From assembly GCF_009806985.1 (NCBI RefSeq), contig NZ_WUAX01000006.1, positions 60,184 to 124,183 on the forward strand: a stretch of DNA of 64,000 nt, given 5' to 3'. Within the stretch, counting starts at the first letter, position 1, and each line of letters starts with the position of its first letter. The notes under the pieces were generated by a model. That model was not told the origin of the DNA. It did not search any database and was given only the letters and a program-made list of their open reading frames with translations. The position numbers and the translations under genes are program-made. Origin of the DNA: Halorubrum sp. JWXQ-INN 858. GTDB taxonomy: Archaea; Halobacteriota; Halobacteria; Halobacteriales; Haloferacaceae. Shown piece by piece: positions 25,213 to 34,743 of this stretch.

Positions 25213-27438
25213 CTACTGGAACCCGATACGGCCGGAGCCGGTGTCGCGCATCGCGTCCCGTCCGCCGCCCTTGAACTCCCGCTCGACGTCCTCGTAGTAC
25301 GAGAGGAGGTCCTCGGTGATCGTCGGCCGGACCGACTCCATCGCTCGCCGGAAGTGTTTCATCTCCACCTCGGTCGCGTCGTCGTCGTCGCGGAGCGCCT
25401 CGATCGCCGCCTCCCGCGCGATCCCCTCGAGGTCGGAGCCGACGTAGCCATCGGTGATCTCCGCGATCTCCCGCAGGCTGACGTCCGGCGCGAGCGGCGT
25501 CTCCGCCGTGTGGATCTCGAGGATCTGTTCGCGGCCGCCCTGGTCGGGCTGGCCGATCATGACGAGCCGGTCGAACCGGCCGGAGCGCAACAGCGCGGGG
25601 TCGATCATGTCCGGACGGTTCGTCGCCCCGATCACCATCACGTCGCCCATCTCCTCTAACCCGTCGAGCTCGGTGAGGAGCTGGTTGACGACGCGCTCGG
25701 AGACGTTGTTGCCCATCTCCTGCCCGCGGGAGGGCGCGAGGCTGTCGAGCTCGTCGAAGAAGACGATCGTCGGGCTCACCTGCCGCGCCTTCCGGAACGT
25801 CTGACGGATCGCCTTCTCGGACTCACCGACCCACTTCGAGAGCAGCTGTGGCCCCCGCACGGAGATGAAGTTGGCGTTCGTCTCGTTGGCGACCGCCTTC
25901 GCCATCAGGGTCTTGCCGGTTCCGGGCGGGCCGTAGAGGAGGACGCCCTTCGGTGCGTCGACGCCCATGCGTGCGAACTTCTCGGGCGAGGTGAGCGGCC
26001 ACTCGACGGACTCTTGGACCTGCTGTTTCGCCTCCTCCAATCCGCCGACGTCGTCCCACGAGATCTTCGGGAGCTCGACGAGCACTTCCCGCATCGCCGA
26101 GGGCTCGACCTCGTTGAGCGCGCCGGAGAAGTCGCTCCGTTTCACTATCATCCGGTCGATGAGGCTCGGCGGGATGTCCTCCTCGTCGAGGTCGATCTCG
26201 GGGAGGTACCGCCGTAAGGCCTTCATCGCCGCCTCCTTCGTCAGGCTCTCGATGTCCGCGCCGACGAACCCGTGCGTCTCGTCGGCGAGGTGGTCGAGCG
26301 AGACGTCGTCGGACAGCGGCATCCCGCGCGTGTGGATCTGGAGGACCTCCTTGCGGCCGACCTCGTCGGGGACGCCGATCTCGATCTCGCGGTCGAACCG
26401 GCCCGGACGGCGGAGGGCGGGGTCGACGGAGTCGACGCGGTTCGTCGCCGCGATGACGATCACCTGTCCGCGCGTCTCCAGGCCGTCCATCATCGTGAGC
26501 AGCTGGGCCACGACGCGCCGTTCGACCTCGCCGGTGACGTCCTCGCGCTTGGGCGCGATCGAGTCGAGCTCGTCGATGAAGATGATCGACGGCGACTCGT
26601 CTTTCGCGTCCTCGAAGATCTCCCGGAGCTGCTGTTCGGACTCGCCGTAGTACTTCGAGATGATCTCCGGGCCCGCGATCGAGAAGAACGACGCCGACGT
26701 CTCGTTGGCGACGGCCTTCGCGAGCAGGGTCTTCCCGGTGCCGGGCGGGCCGTGGAGCAACACGCCCTGTGGCGGCTCGATCCCGAGCTTCGAGAAGATC
26801 TGCGGGTGCTTCATGGGGAGCTCGACCATCTCCCGGACGCGCTGGATCTCCGACTGCAGGCCGCCGATGTCCTCGTAGGTGATGCCGCCGCCGGTCTTCT
26901 CGAACCCGGAGATCGGCTCCTCGCGGAGCTCGACCTCCGTGTCCTCAGTGACGAGACAGACGCCCTCGGGCTCCGTCTCGACGGCGATAAGCGGGATCGC
27001 CTGTCCCGGCGAGCGCATGAACGGGTGGTTCGTCGAGCTCATGACGGGGACGATGTCGCGCTCGACGACCGGGCGCTTGAGGATCTGGCGTTTCACCATC
27101 CCGGCGGCGTCGGAGCCGAACTGGACGGAGGCCTCCTCGGGCGGGGCCAACACGAGCTTCTCGGCCTTCTCGGCCTCCGCCTTCCGGATGGTGACGCGCT
27201 CGCCGATGCCGACGTCGGCGTTCTGTCGCGTGAACCCGTCGATGCGGACCGTGTCCGTGTTCCAGTCCTGTCGGTCCGCGCGCCACACTTTGGCGGCGGT
27301 CGTCTCCGCGCCCTCGATCTCGATGATGTCGCCGGGCGATAGCTTCAGGTGTAACAGCGTGTCGGGATCGAGCCGGGCGATACCGCGCCCCGAGTCGTTC
27401 GGGTACGCCTTCGCCACTTCGAGTTGGACTTCGTTCAT
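25213..27438 (-). CDS. cdc48: Cdc48/VAT-type AAA+ unfoldase
   Basis: The 741-residue protein has an N-terminal double-psi barrel plus clam domain ([24 protein letters not shown], about residues 1-180), and two AAA+ modules. D1 has Walker A GPPGTGKT (230-237), Walker [10 protein letters not shown] (285-293) and arginine finger region [14 protein letters not shown]2 has GPPGTGKT (503-510) and [11 protein letters not shown]. It forms hexamers that unfold proteins for the archaeal proteasome. Pore loops are represented by KYYGESE and KWVGESE. The ending GRIGFQ lacks a HbYX-like tail. GGCTTATGG on the minus strand near 27479-27487 is the best promoter candidate. Confidence 0.96.
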   Translation of the reverse strand: MNEVQLEVAKAYPNDSGRGIARLDPDTLLHLKLSPGDIIEIEGAETTAAKVWRADRQDWNTDTVRIDGFTRQNADVGIGERVTIRKAEAEKAEKLVLAPPEEASVQFGSDAAGMVKRQILKRPVVERDIVPVMSSTNHPFMRSPGQAIPLIAVETEPEGVCLVTEDTEVELREEPISGFEKTGGGITYEDIGGLQSEIQRVREMVELPMKHPQIFSKLGIEPPQGVLLHGPPGTGKTLLAKAVANETSASFFSIAGPEIISKYYGESEQQLREIFEDAKDESPSIIFIDELDSIAPKREDVTGEVERRVVAQLLTMMDGLETRGQVIVIAATNRVDSVDPALRRPGRFDREIEIGVPDEVGRKEVLQIHTRGMPLSDDVSLDHLADETHGFVGADIESLTKEAAMKALRRYLPEIDLDEEDIPPSLIDRMIVKRSDFSGALNEVEPSAMREVLVELPKISWDDVGGLEEAKQQVQESVEWPLTSPEKFARMGVDAPKGVLLYGPPGTGKTLMAKAVANETNANFISVRGPQLLSKWVGESEKAIRQTFRKARQVSPTIVFFDELDSLAPSRGQEMGNNVSERVVNQLLTELDGLEEMGDVMVIGATNRPDMIDPALLRSGRFDRLVMIGQPDQGGREQILEIHTAETPLAPDVSLREIAEITDGYVGSDLEGIAREAAIEALRDDDDATEVEMKHFRRAMESVRPTITEDLLSYYEDVEREFKGGGRDAMRDTGSGRIGFQ

Positions 27439-27875
27439 GGTTTCTCGCGGGGATCAGGGATACCTGTACGCGGGGCGGCCATAAGCCTGTTGCCCCGACG
27501 AACATCACCGTCCAGTCGGGCGATCTCCGGTCCCGTCGCGGTGCTGTATGTCATCTTGTATCACACTACGGAAGCCGGCTTTAAAACCTCGTCGTCTACG
27601 GGGGTCCGTGTCTGACGCGACGTCGACTGCCCCGGAGCTTCGACGAGAGGGATCGCTCCGTTCTTCCGCAGCTCCATGTGCTGTGTTCCCTCGATATACG
27701 TGGCTGGTCACCGCCAATCGCCGGCCCGATAAGGGGGCTCTGTCGGGCGGTACGGCTATCCTGTCGTCGATAGCCATCCATAACTTATGGATGTGTCACG
27801 TGGCCCCGAGCACGTCGTAACGGGATGGGTACGAGAAAGAATTATAACATACACGGTCATAGTATGTGCTATATT
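27439..27875. other. 437-bp divergent intergenic region
   Basis: No gene is supported here. It carries the presumed cdc48 promoter near 27479-27487, a GGCTTTAAAACC box at about 27576-27587 readable in both directions, an AT-rich stretch from 27838 with AATTATAAC (promoter of the small membrane protein), and ACATAC/GTATGT arms at 27848-27853 and 27863-27868 that could be an operator between that box and the start codon. Confidence 0.5.
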
Positions 27876-28103
27876 ATGACTGGCTACTACGACTACGTGC
27901 TCGGGCTCATCCCGGCTGCCCTGATCGGAATCACCGCGCTGTTGAACCTGGTGGGGCTGTCGTTGCTGATCGCGTTGCCCGTGGGCGCGGCCGTCGCGAT
28001 CGGCCTGATGGGCCACGCGATGTTCGTCAAGGGTCCAGTCAACGCCGCCGCGCCGTCGCCGTCCGCGGGAGCCGGACCGACCCCGCCCGGGACCTCGGAG
28101 TGA
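27876..28103 (+). CDS. Small two-helix membrane protein, unknown function
   Basis: The 75-residue protein MTGYYDYVLGLIPAALIGIT has two hydrophobic helices, about residues 7-28 and 30-48, and then FVKGPVNAA and a Pro/Ala/Gly tail. The pattern is shared by many short haloarchaeal membrane proteins, but I cannot assign a function. The ATG at 27876 is preferred over one at 27825 because AATTATAAC at about 27840-27848 would then be the promoter at the usual distance. It is divergent from cdc48. Confidence 0.65.
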   Translation: MTGYYDYVLGLIPAALIGITALLNLVGLSLLIALPVGAAVAIGLMGHAMFVKGPVNAAAPSPSAGAGPTPPGTSE

Positions 28104-28347
28104 TCCGTCGCAAGGGCCGGAAGGCGTGGTTCCGCTGACGCCCTCCGACACCTCCGCGACCTTTCCCGTCCGCGTCCAGCAGCTTCCGCGCTCCGGTCGT
28201 CTCTGCCGTTCTCCCTCCCCTCCCGTTCCGTTCTCCCTCCCCTTCCCCTTCCGTTCCGTTCTCCCTCCCCTTCCGTCCGGCTCTCCGTCCCGTCTCGCTC
28301 CGCTCGTCGGCCTGTACCGTTTAATCCTCGCGCCCCGCAGTGAGGGT

Positions 28348-29346
28348 ATGACCGACGCGCTGTTCCTCTCGAGTCCCGACGTCGACGACCTCGCCGACCC
28401 CGCCGACTACGTCGCGGCCGTCCGCGACGGCTACCGTCAGGTCGGCGAGGGCGCACCCGCCGAGCCGCGGACGAAGCTCGGCACCCGCGACCCGCCGGGC
28501 ATGCTCACCACGTACGCCGCGATCCTCCCCGAGACGGGCGCGATGGGCGGGTATACGTACTCGGCCGGCTTCACCGATCGCGACGCGTGGTTCGTGACGC
28601 CGCTGTTCGACGCCGACTCCGGGGAGCCGCTCGCGCTGCTCGACGGCGCCTCGATGAACCCCTTCAAGACGGGGGCGGCGGGCGCGGTCGCCGTCGACGC
28701 GCTGGCCCGCGCCGACGCGACCGAGATCGCGGTGATCGGCACCGGTCCACAGGCCCGCGGACAGCTCCGTGCGACCGCGACGGTCCGCCCGTTCGAGGCG
28801 GTTCGCGTCTTCTCGCCGACCGCCGCGAACCGCGAGTCGTTCGCCGCCGAGTTCGACGAGCGGCTCGACGCCGACGTCACCGCGGTGGCGGACGCGAGCG
28901 CGGCGGTCGCCGACGCGGACGTGATCGTGACGGCGACGACGTCGAGCGTGCCCGTGATCGACGACGCCGACGTCGAGCCGGGGACCCACGTCACCGCCAT
29001 GGGGCAGTATCACCCCGAGAAGAACGAACTTCCGCCCGCGCTCGTCGCGCGGGCGACGTACGTCCCCGACCTGGCCGCACGGGCGACCGTCGACGCCGGG
29101 TCGTTCATCGCCGCGATGGAGGCCGGGCTGATCGACGCGGACCACGTCGCCGCCGAGCTCGGCGACGTCGTCGCCGGCACCCACCCCGGGCGCACGAGCG
29201 ACGACGAGGTGACCGTCTTCGACTCCGGCGGGACGGGGATCGAGACGGTCGCGGCCGCCCACCTGCTGTACGAGCGCGCCGCGGAGCGTGGGCGGGGGAC
29301 GCCGGTCCCGTTCGCACCGGCGAGCGAGGCGCTGACGGGTCGATAG
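28348..29346 (+). CDS. Ornithine cyclodeaminase / mu-crystallin family protein
   Basis: The 332-residue protein belongs to the family of ornithine cyclodeaminase, archaeal alanine dehydrogenase and ketimine reductases. It shows PPGMLTTYAAILPETGAMGGYTYSA in the substrate region, SMNPFKTGAAGAVAVDALAR, the NAD(P) motif VIGTGPQARGQLRA and VTATTSSVPVID. The archaeal alanine dehydrogenase (Archaeoglobus type) is in the same family, so alanine formation is as likely as proline formation. GTTTAATC at about 28319-28326 is the promoter and fixes the start at 28348. The region before it (28140-28320) is pyrimidine-rich and holds no gene. Confidence 0.88.
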   Translation: MTDALFLSSPDVDDLADPADYVAAVRDGYRQVGEGAPAEPRTKLGTRDPPGMLTTYAAILPETGAMGGYTYSAGFTDRDAWFVTPLFDADSGEPLALLDGASMNPFKTGAAGAVAVDALARADATEIAVIGTGPQARGQLRATATVRPFEAVRVFSPTAANRESFAAEFDERLDADVTAVADASAAVADADVIVTATTSSVPVIDDADVEPGTHVTAMGQYHPEKNELPPALVARATYVPDLAARATVDAGSFIAAMEAGLIDADHVAAELGDVVAGTHPGRTSDDEVTVFDSGGTGIETVAAAHLLYERAAERGRGTPVPFAPASEALTGR

Positions 29347-29397
29347 TCGTCCCGGGCTTCCAGCCGGATTGTCGCCGCCCCCGCGCTCCCGGCCGGA

Positions 29398-30903
29398 TCA
29401 GTCGTCGCCCGTGGCCGCGTCGGGGCGGTACTGCTGGCTGATCGCCTTCCACTTCCCGGTCGAGAACCGGTAGTAGTTGACGGCCGCGGGGACGAGCGAC
29501 TGTCCGAAGTACGACAGGTACAGGCCCCACAGACCGAGCGCGGTCGTCGCGCCGAGGTACGCCACGGGTATCGCGACCCCGAACATCCCGACGGCGCGGC
29601 TGTAGAACGGCCAGCGCGTGTCGCCGGTAGCGTCGAGCGCGCCGGCGTACGTCCCGCCGATCCCGCGGGCGATCACGGCGATCGCCGCCGCGCGAACCAG
29701 CCCGACCGCGACGTCGACCGTCTCGCCCGTCGGGTCGTCGACGAACAGGACCACGATCGGGTCGGCGAAGACGAAGACGACGGCGGAGCCGATCGCGTAC
29801 GTCACGACGGAGATCCGCATGATCTCGTGACCGTACGCCTCCGCGCCGGCCTCGTCGCCCTCGCCGAGCGACTGGCCGACCAGGCTGCTCGCGGAGAGGC
29901 CGAACCCCCAACCGGGCGTGTTCATCAGCCCCCAGACCTGCCGGCTGATCACGTAGGCGGCGACGACGTGCGAGCCGAACAGCGCGATGATGGCCAACAG
30001 CGGGAACCGGGCTCCCGTCCACACCATGCGCCGCCCGACGGCCGGCGTGCTGATCCGAACCATGTCGGCGATCGTCTCGCGGTGGACGTACCGGCCGCGG
30101 AAGGAGACGGACACGGGGAACGCACCCACGCCGGGGAGCCGTCCGAGCGCGAGCCCGATCCCGAACGCGAGGGTGACGGCGACGTTCGCGAGCACCGTGC
30201 CGATCGCGGCCCCGACGACGCCGAGCCCCAGCCCGAAGATCAACACCACGTTGAGCCCGATGTTGGCGACCGCCCCGCCGCCGCGGATGACCATCGGCGT
30301 CCACGAGTCGTCGGCGCCGATCAACACCCGGCCTCCCACGAGGTTGAGCCCGGCGAACGGGATCCCGAGCGCGACGATCTGGAGGTACGCGCCGCCGAGC
30401 TCGATCGCTCGCGGGTCGTTCGTCAGCAGGCCGATCAGTTCCGCCGGAAACGCGAAGAGAGCGACCGTGATCGGCAGCGTCGCGGCGACGACGATGAAGG
30501 AGCTCGTGCGGACCGCCTGTCCGATCTGGTCGAACGCCTCCGCCCCGTAGCGCTGGGAGATGAGCGCGATCGCCCCCGTGGCGAAGCCGCCGCCGACGGT
30601 GAACGCCAACCCCCAGAACGGCCCGGCGAACCCGATCCCGGCGATCGCCGCCGGCCCGACGGCGATGCCGACCATCGCGATGTCGACGGCGCTTTTCGAC
30701 TTGCGGGCGACGCCGGTGAGGATCCGCGGCCACGCGAGGTCCGTCGTTCGGCGGGCCCGAGTCTCGTCGACTGCCCCGACGCGCGCGAGGAGGAGGGCGA
30801 TGGCGAGGACGAAGCGGCGGATGGGGTTCGGGAGCCGAGAGAGGATCCCCCACAGCCGGGTATCACGGGACACGTACACTCCCCCTGAACCGGGGTCGCG
30901 CAT
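29398..30903 (-). CDS. MATE-family multidrug/solute efflux transporter
   Basis: The 501-residue protein has about twelve membrane helices in two homologous halves. Typical features are VDIAMVGIAVGPAAIAGIGFAGP in the first half, TNDPRAIELGGAYLQIVALGIPF, and NTPGWGFGLSASSLVGQSLG in the second. MATE proteins export cationic compounds using Na+ or H+. An N-terminal extension of about 55 residues precedes the first strong helix; a GTG eleven codons into the frame is a possible alternative start. It lies 51 bp after the small membrane protein gene on the same strand, probably the last gene of the pelA transcript. Confidence 0.88.
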   Translation of the reverse strand: MRDPGSGGVYVSRDTRLWGILSRLPNPIRRFVLAIALLLARVGAVDETRARRTTDLAWPRILTGVARKSKSAVDIAMVGIAVGPAAIAGIGFAGPFWGLAFTVGGGFATGAIALISQRYGAEAFDQIGQAVRTSSFIVVAATLPITVALFAFPAELIGLLTNDPRAIELGGAYLQIVALGIPFAGLNLVGGRVLIGADDSWTPMVIRGGGAVANIGLNVVLIFGLGLGVVGAAIGTVLANVAVTLAFGIGLALGRLPGVGAFPVSVSFRGRYVHRETIADMVRISTPAVGRRMVWTGARFPLLAIIALFGSHVVAAYVISRQVWGLMNTPGWGFGLSASSLVGQSLGEGDEAGAEAYGHEIMRISVVTYAIGSAVVFVFADPIVVLFVDDPTGETVDVAVGLVRAAAIAVIARGIGGTYAGALDATGDTRWPFYSRAVGMFGVAIPVAYLGATTALGLWGLYLSYFGQSLVPAAVNYYRFSTGKWKAISQQYRPDAATGDD

Positions 30904-30954
30904 AAAGTCATGGAAAGCGGGGAACGCGGCGCTGACGTCCGCCCGTGGACCCGG

Positions 30955-31434
30955 TCAGACCCGTTGGCTCGGGTGGCGCGTCGGCTCGCCGTGGACCGCC
31001 CGGTAGACGGTCGGAAAGGCGGCGAGCCCGACGACTTGCACGACCCCGCCGCCGAGGAACGCGAGCCCGAGCGATCCGGCCGCGGTCGCGACGGCGGCGA
31101 CGCCGAACGTCGCCGCGAGGAACAGCGCCGAGAAGTACGCCGCCCGCAGGGGGACGCTCGCGAACTCGCCGAGCCGCGGCCAGCGTCCGACGTCGACGGC
31201 GCGGGCGCGGAAGAGGGCCAACGCCAGCGACCCCGCGCCGATCGCGGCGATCCCGGCCAGCGGGACCGCGTCCGGGTAGTGGAACTGAAAGAGCACGACC
31301 GGGACGAACGCGGGCGTCGACAGCACGGTCAGCTCGATCCCCCCGAAGAAGTAGCGCTCGACCCAGTAGCCCACCCCGCTCTTCTCGTTCGAGTAGTGGG
31401 CCTCGTCGTAGCCGCGGGGTTCCTCGTCCGTCAT
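30955..31434 (-). CDS. Membrane protein co-transcribed with pelota, unknown function
   Basis: The 159-residue protein has a polar N-terminus ([20 protein letters not shown]) and four probable helices, approximately residues 33-53, 58-76, 95-118 and 122-143. Its ATG overlaps the pelA stop (ATGA), so it is translationally coupled to pelota. I recognise it as a haloarchaeal DUF-type protein but know no function. Coupling to the ribosome-rescue factor could mean a link to translation at the membrane, or be merely positional. Confidence 0.75.
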   Translation of the reverse strand: MTDEEPRGYDEAHYSNEKSGVGYWVERYFFGGIELTVLSTPAFVPVVLFQFHYPDAVPLAGIAAIGAGSLALALFRARAVDVGRWPRLGEFASVPLRAAYFSALFLAATFGVAAVATAAGSLGLAFLGGGVVQVVGLAAFPTVYRAVHGEPTRHPSQRV

Positions 31435-32498
31435 TGCAGCCGGTATCGGAGTATCGCGGCGATGCCGCCGAGGTTCGAGAGCTGTTCGCCGGGCGCGAAC
31501 TCCGCGGAGAAGACGACGACGTCGCCGCCCTGTCGCTCGACCGTCCGGATGACCTCGTTGACGTCGATCGACCAGTCGCCCTCGCCCTGCCGCTCCGTCC
31601 GCAGGCGGTCGTCGACGACGAGCAGCGTCTCGATCGCGCCGAATTCCGCCGCCTCAGCGACGTCCTCGGGGCCGTACGTCGCCTTCGCGCCGGTGGCGAT
31701 GTTCTCGGTGAGGTCGTCGATCAGGTTCGCCTCCTTCGAGATCCGCGTCTCCTTTTGGACCTCGTCGACCGCGCCCCGTTTGAGCACCTCGTGAACCCCG
31801 CGCTCGCCAGCCGACGAGGTGTCGACCGTCGTCAGGCTCCCCGTCAGGTCCGGAAACGCCTCCGCGATGTAGTCGCGGGCGTCGTTCTTCGTGAAGCCGG
31901 GCCCCGCGAGGATCACCGCGTCGGCGTCGAGGTGCGAGAGCGCCTCGCCGAGCTCGGCGAACAGCTCGTCGCGCGGTCGGGAGTACTCGCCCTTGCCCGT
32001 CGGCTTCGTGAACGAGGCGTACTCCTCGGTGCCGTACTGCTGGACGGTGTGGATCGACGCCGCCCCTTCCTCGACGGTCGCGATGGCGACGTCGGGGTTC
32101 TCGGCGGCCTCCGTCGCCTCCTCGATCCGCTCCGTCTGGTCCGGCTTGAAACGTTTCTCGACGGTGACCTCGTCGTGCTGCTCGACGTTGAGCGTGTGGT
32201 GGTTCCCGAGCTGGTCCTCGCGGGAACAGCCGACGATGGTGCCGCCGACACGCAGCCGGTTGGCGAACCGCGCGAACTCCACGGTGTCGACCTCGATGGT
32301 GACGAAGAGGTGTTCGCGTTGCCCCCCGGTGTCCCGCATCCGGTCGTCGTCCCGCTGGATGCGACGGGTCGTGTCCCCCGAGACCAGATCGCCCGGTTCG
32401 AGGACGTGTGCGAGGTGCCAGAGGTCGTCGACGTTCTCGGGGACGAGGGTGAGCCGTTCCCGGCCCTCCTCGCCGTACCCCCGGTCGGCGATGCGCAT
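31431..32498 (-). CDS. pelA: mRNA surveillance protein pelota
   Basis: The 355-residue protein is the archaeal Pelota/Dom34, a relative of release factor aRF1 that, with aEF1-alpha and ABCE1, splits ribosomes stalled on aberrant mRNA. The N-terminal Sm-like domain starts [22 protein letters not shown] with [23 protein letters not shown]; the central domain has [21 protein letters not shown] and [18 protein letters not shown]; the C-terminal domain ends [11 protein letters not shown]...[12 protein letters not shown]. It lacks the GGQ of release factors, as expected. The start at 32498 matches the conserved N-terminus; upstream codons are not conserved in appearance. Confidence 0.95.
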   Translation of the reverse strand: MRIADRGYGEEGRERLTLVPENVDDLWHLAHVLEPGDLVSGDTTRRIQRDDDRMRDTGGQREHLFVTIEVDTVEFARFANRLRVGGTIVGCSREDQLGNHHTLNVEQHDEVTVEKRFKPDQTERIEEATEAAENPDVAIATVEEGAASIHTVQQYGTEEYASFTKPTGKGEYSRPRDELFAELGEALSHLDADAVILAGPGFTKNDARDYIAEAFPDLTGSLTTVDTSSAGERGVHEVLKRGAVDEVQKETRISKEANLIDDLTENIATGAKATYGPEDVAEAAEFGAIETLLVVDDRLRTERQGEGDWSIDVNEVIRTVERQGGDVVVFSAEFAPGEQLSNLGGIAAILRYRLQ

Positions 32499-32591
32499 GG
32501 GCGCTCGTTCGCCCCGCGGGGTATCAACCCTTGGCATCCGCGCTCGGCATCCGCGCTCACCGCGCGCGGCCAGTCCGGCACTCGACGGGCG

Positions 32592-33830
32592 TCACCGCCG
32601 CGGCTCCTCGGTCGACGGTCCCCAGTCGAACCCGGCGCTCCCGGAGGCGTCGTCGCCCTCGTCGGCCACCTCATCAGGCTCCGACTCCGATCGGTCCCGG
32701 GCGGCACGGCCCCGCCCCGGAGCGACACGGCCCCGTTCGGCCTTCTGGGCGGCCTCCCGGGCGGCCGCCGCCGCGAGCACGTCCGTCGCCGTGCGCGGCA
32801 CCGATCGGCCGGTCTGGACCGCCGGCGGTGGCTCGTCGGTCGACGGTCGACCCCGACGCCCCCCGGTCGCCGCCGCGACCGGTTCGTCGCCCGACCCCAT
32901 CGAGTCGTCGGTGTGCGCCGAGTCGGCGGTGTGCGTCGAGTCGGCGGTGTGCGTCGCCTGCACACGCGTTCGGGTCGGAGCGTCGCCGTCGAGCCGAGCG
33001 ATCGCGTCGGCAGCGCCGTGTCCGTACAGCGCGTGGACGACCAACCGGGTCGCGAAGACGACGCCGATCCCGACGAGGAGCGGGACGAACGGAGCCGCGA
33101 GCGCGTACCCGGTGAGCAGCGTCACGGCCGCGAGGACCCACCCGGCGGCGTAGTCGCCGGAGGCGGCGACCGCGAGAACGCGGCCCGGCCGGAGCCCGTC
33201 GCGGAGTCGCCCCGAGCTCGCGAACAGTGCGAGCGCGGCCGGTCGGAGGTACGCGAACGCGACGAGGTAGCCGAGCGCGAGGACGCCGACGAAGCCGCCG
33301 AGCACCGCGACGACCGCGTCGGCGGGCGCGATCCCGACGGCTCCGACCCCGACGACCTCGCTTCCGACGACCTCGCTTCCGACGGACCCGCTTCCGACGG
33401 TCCCTCCCCCATCGATCCCCTCGGCGACGGGCGAGAGGTCGACCCGTCCGAGCGAGACGAACGCGCCGGCCAACGTCCCCGCCCCGACGAGGACGGCCAG
33501 CGGGAGCAGGTAGCACGCGCTGAGCAGGACCGACTTCAGGCCGTCGCGGTAGAGGCCTCCCCACCTCACGAAGGACGGGGCCCCGCCGTGGGGGATCGGC
33601 TCGTCCGCGGCGGCGAGCCCTCCCGCGACGACCCGGACGAAGTACCCTCGGAGCACGAGCGGAGGCGCGAACACGACCGGCGCGAGCACGAAAAGCGGCG
33701 GGAAGAGGAGCGACACGAGGAGCCAGGCCGGGACGACGGTCCACGTCAGGAGCGTCAACACCGTTCCGACGACGAGGACGCCCGCGGCGTCGTCCGTCCG
33801 CGTCGGCGTCGATAGCGCGTCCCGAAGCAT
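32592..33830 (-). CDS. DUF4013-type membrane protein with repeat-containing tail
   Basis: The 412-residue protein begins MLRDALSTPTRTDDAAGVLVVGTVLTLLTWTVVPAWLL and has about six to eight helices in the first 270 residues, with the motif LVLRGYFVRVVAGGLAAADEPIPH that I associate with DUF4013 proteins. The C-terminal 140 residues are disordered-looking and cytoplasmic, rich in Ala, Arg and acidic residues. Two short in-frame repeats are notable: HTADS-type units near residues 293-309 and VGSEV-type units near 145-160, both from tandem DNA repeats. Function unknown. It follows no obvious partner and precedes pelA on the same strand. Confidence 0.75.
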   Translation of the reverse strand: MLRDALSTPTRTDDAAGVLVVGTVLTLLTWTVVPAWLLVSLLFPPLFVLAPVVFAPPLVLRGYFVRVVAGGLAAADEPIPHGGAPSFVRWGGLYRDGLKSVLLSACYLLPLAVLVGAGTLAGAFVSLGRVDLSPVAEGIDGGGTVGSGSVGSEVVGSEVVGVGAVGIAPADAVVAVLGGFVGVLALGYLVAFAYLRPAALALFASSGRLRDGLRPGRVLAVAASGDYAAGWVLAAVTLLTGYALAAPFVPLLVGIGVVFATRLVVHALYGHGAADAIARLDGDAPTRTRVQATHTADSTHTADSAHTDDSMGSGDEPVAAATGGRRGRPSTDEPPPAVQTGRSVPRTATDVLAAAAAREAAQKAERGRVAPGRGRAARDRSESEPDEVADEGDDASGSAGFDWGPSTEEPRR

Positions 33831-33963
33831 ACCGACACGTCTCGCGCGGCGGGGATAAATGGTGTCCCGCGCGTCGGGCCGCGGGACGGTGATTCGGCGA
33901 CCCGGCGGATCGACCGTAACCCGCTCACGATAGCTATTTGGACCGCGCGGACCCACCACCGGC

Positions 33964-34713
33964 ATGCGCATCGGCCTCACCGTCGGCGACGACCTCGGTC
34001 GGCTCGCCGACTCGCCTCCGGCGTTCGATTTCGTCGAGCTCGGGATCGGCTCGGGTAGTCTCCCGCCCGAGACGATCGACCCGGACCGGCTCGACCGCGC
34101 GCTCGCGGGGCGCGACCTCCTCGTTCATCTCCCGTACAGCCAGCCGTTGACGAGCTACGCGGACGAGATCAACGACGCGATCGTCGCCTATCAGCGTCGG
34201 CTCCTGGAGACGGTCGGCGACCTCGGCGCGGAGAAGGCGGTGCTCCACGCCACCTCGGCGGACCGAGACGACGTCGCCTTCCGGGAGGTCGCGGCCGCCC
34301 AGCTCCGGCGGGTCGCGGACGCGGGGCGGGAGGCCGGCGTGGAGGTCGTCGTCGAGAACGTCGGCCACCACCACGGCGGGCTCCAGCTCTCCGTGCTCGG
34401 CGACCTCGCTCGCGAGACGGGGACGCCGGTCTGTTTCGACGTCGGGCACGCCTACATGGAGGGCGACAACAAGGCGATCCGGCGGTTCCTGCGGAGCAAC
34501 GGCGACCTCGTCTCACACCTCCACCTCCACGACGTCCGCCGTCGCGGCGACACGCACATCCCCGTTGGGGCCGGCGAGGTCGACTACGAGATGTTGAGCG
34601 ACGAACTCGTCGGTTTCGAGGGAACCGTCGCCTTGGAGGTGTTCACCGACGACGACGCGCTCCTGCTCGACTCCGCGGCGCGCGTCGCCGACACGCTCGG
34701 CGTGGACTTTTAA
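33964..34713 (+). CDS. Sugar-phosphate isomerase/epimerase-like TIM-barrel protein
   Basis: The 249-residue protein belongs to the AP endonuclease 2 / xylose isomerase-like TIM-barrel family. The expected metal-binding residues are present: Glu in VVVENVGHHHGG, Asp and His in VCFDVGHAYMEG, the HLHLHDVRRRGDTHIPVGAGEVDY segment and the final Glu in VALEVFTDDD. The substrate cannot be told from sequence; members include isomerases, epimerases and endonuclease IV, and the short length fits sugar isomerases better. GCTATTTGG at about 33931-33939 is a promoter. It ends just before a run of seven T. Confidence 0.87.
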   Translation: MRIGLTVGDDLGRLADSPPAFDFVELGIGSGSLPPETIDPDRLDRALAGRDLLVHLPYSQPLTSYADEINDAIVAYQRRLLETVGDLGAEKAVLHATSADRDDVAFREVAAAQLRRVADAGREAGVEVVVENVGHHHGGLQLSVLGDLARETGTPVCFDVGHAYMEGDNKAIRRFLRSNGDLVSHLHLHDVRRRGDTHIPVGAGEVDYEMLSDELVGFEGTVALEVFTDDDALLLDSAARVADTLGVDF

Positions 34714-34736
34714 GGGTCGTCGCCGTCGTCGGTTGG

Positions 34737-34743
34737 TTTTTTT
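34737..34743 (+). terminator. T7 tract after the TIM-barrel gene
   Basis: Seven T in a row follow the plus-strand gene by 24 bp, in the manner of archaeal terminators. The tract also overlaps the stop codon (TAA on the minus strand) of the convergent gene. Confidence 0.5.
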
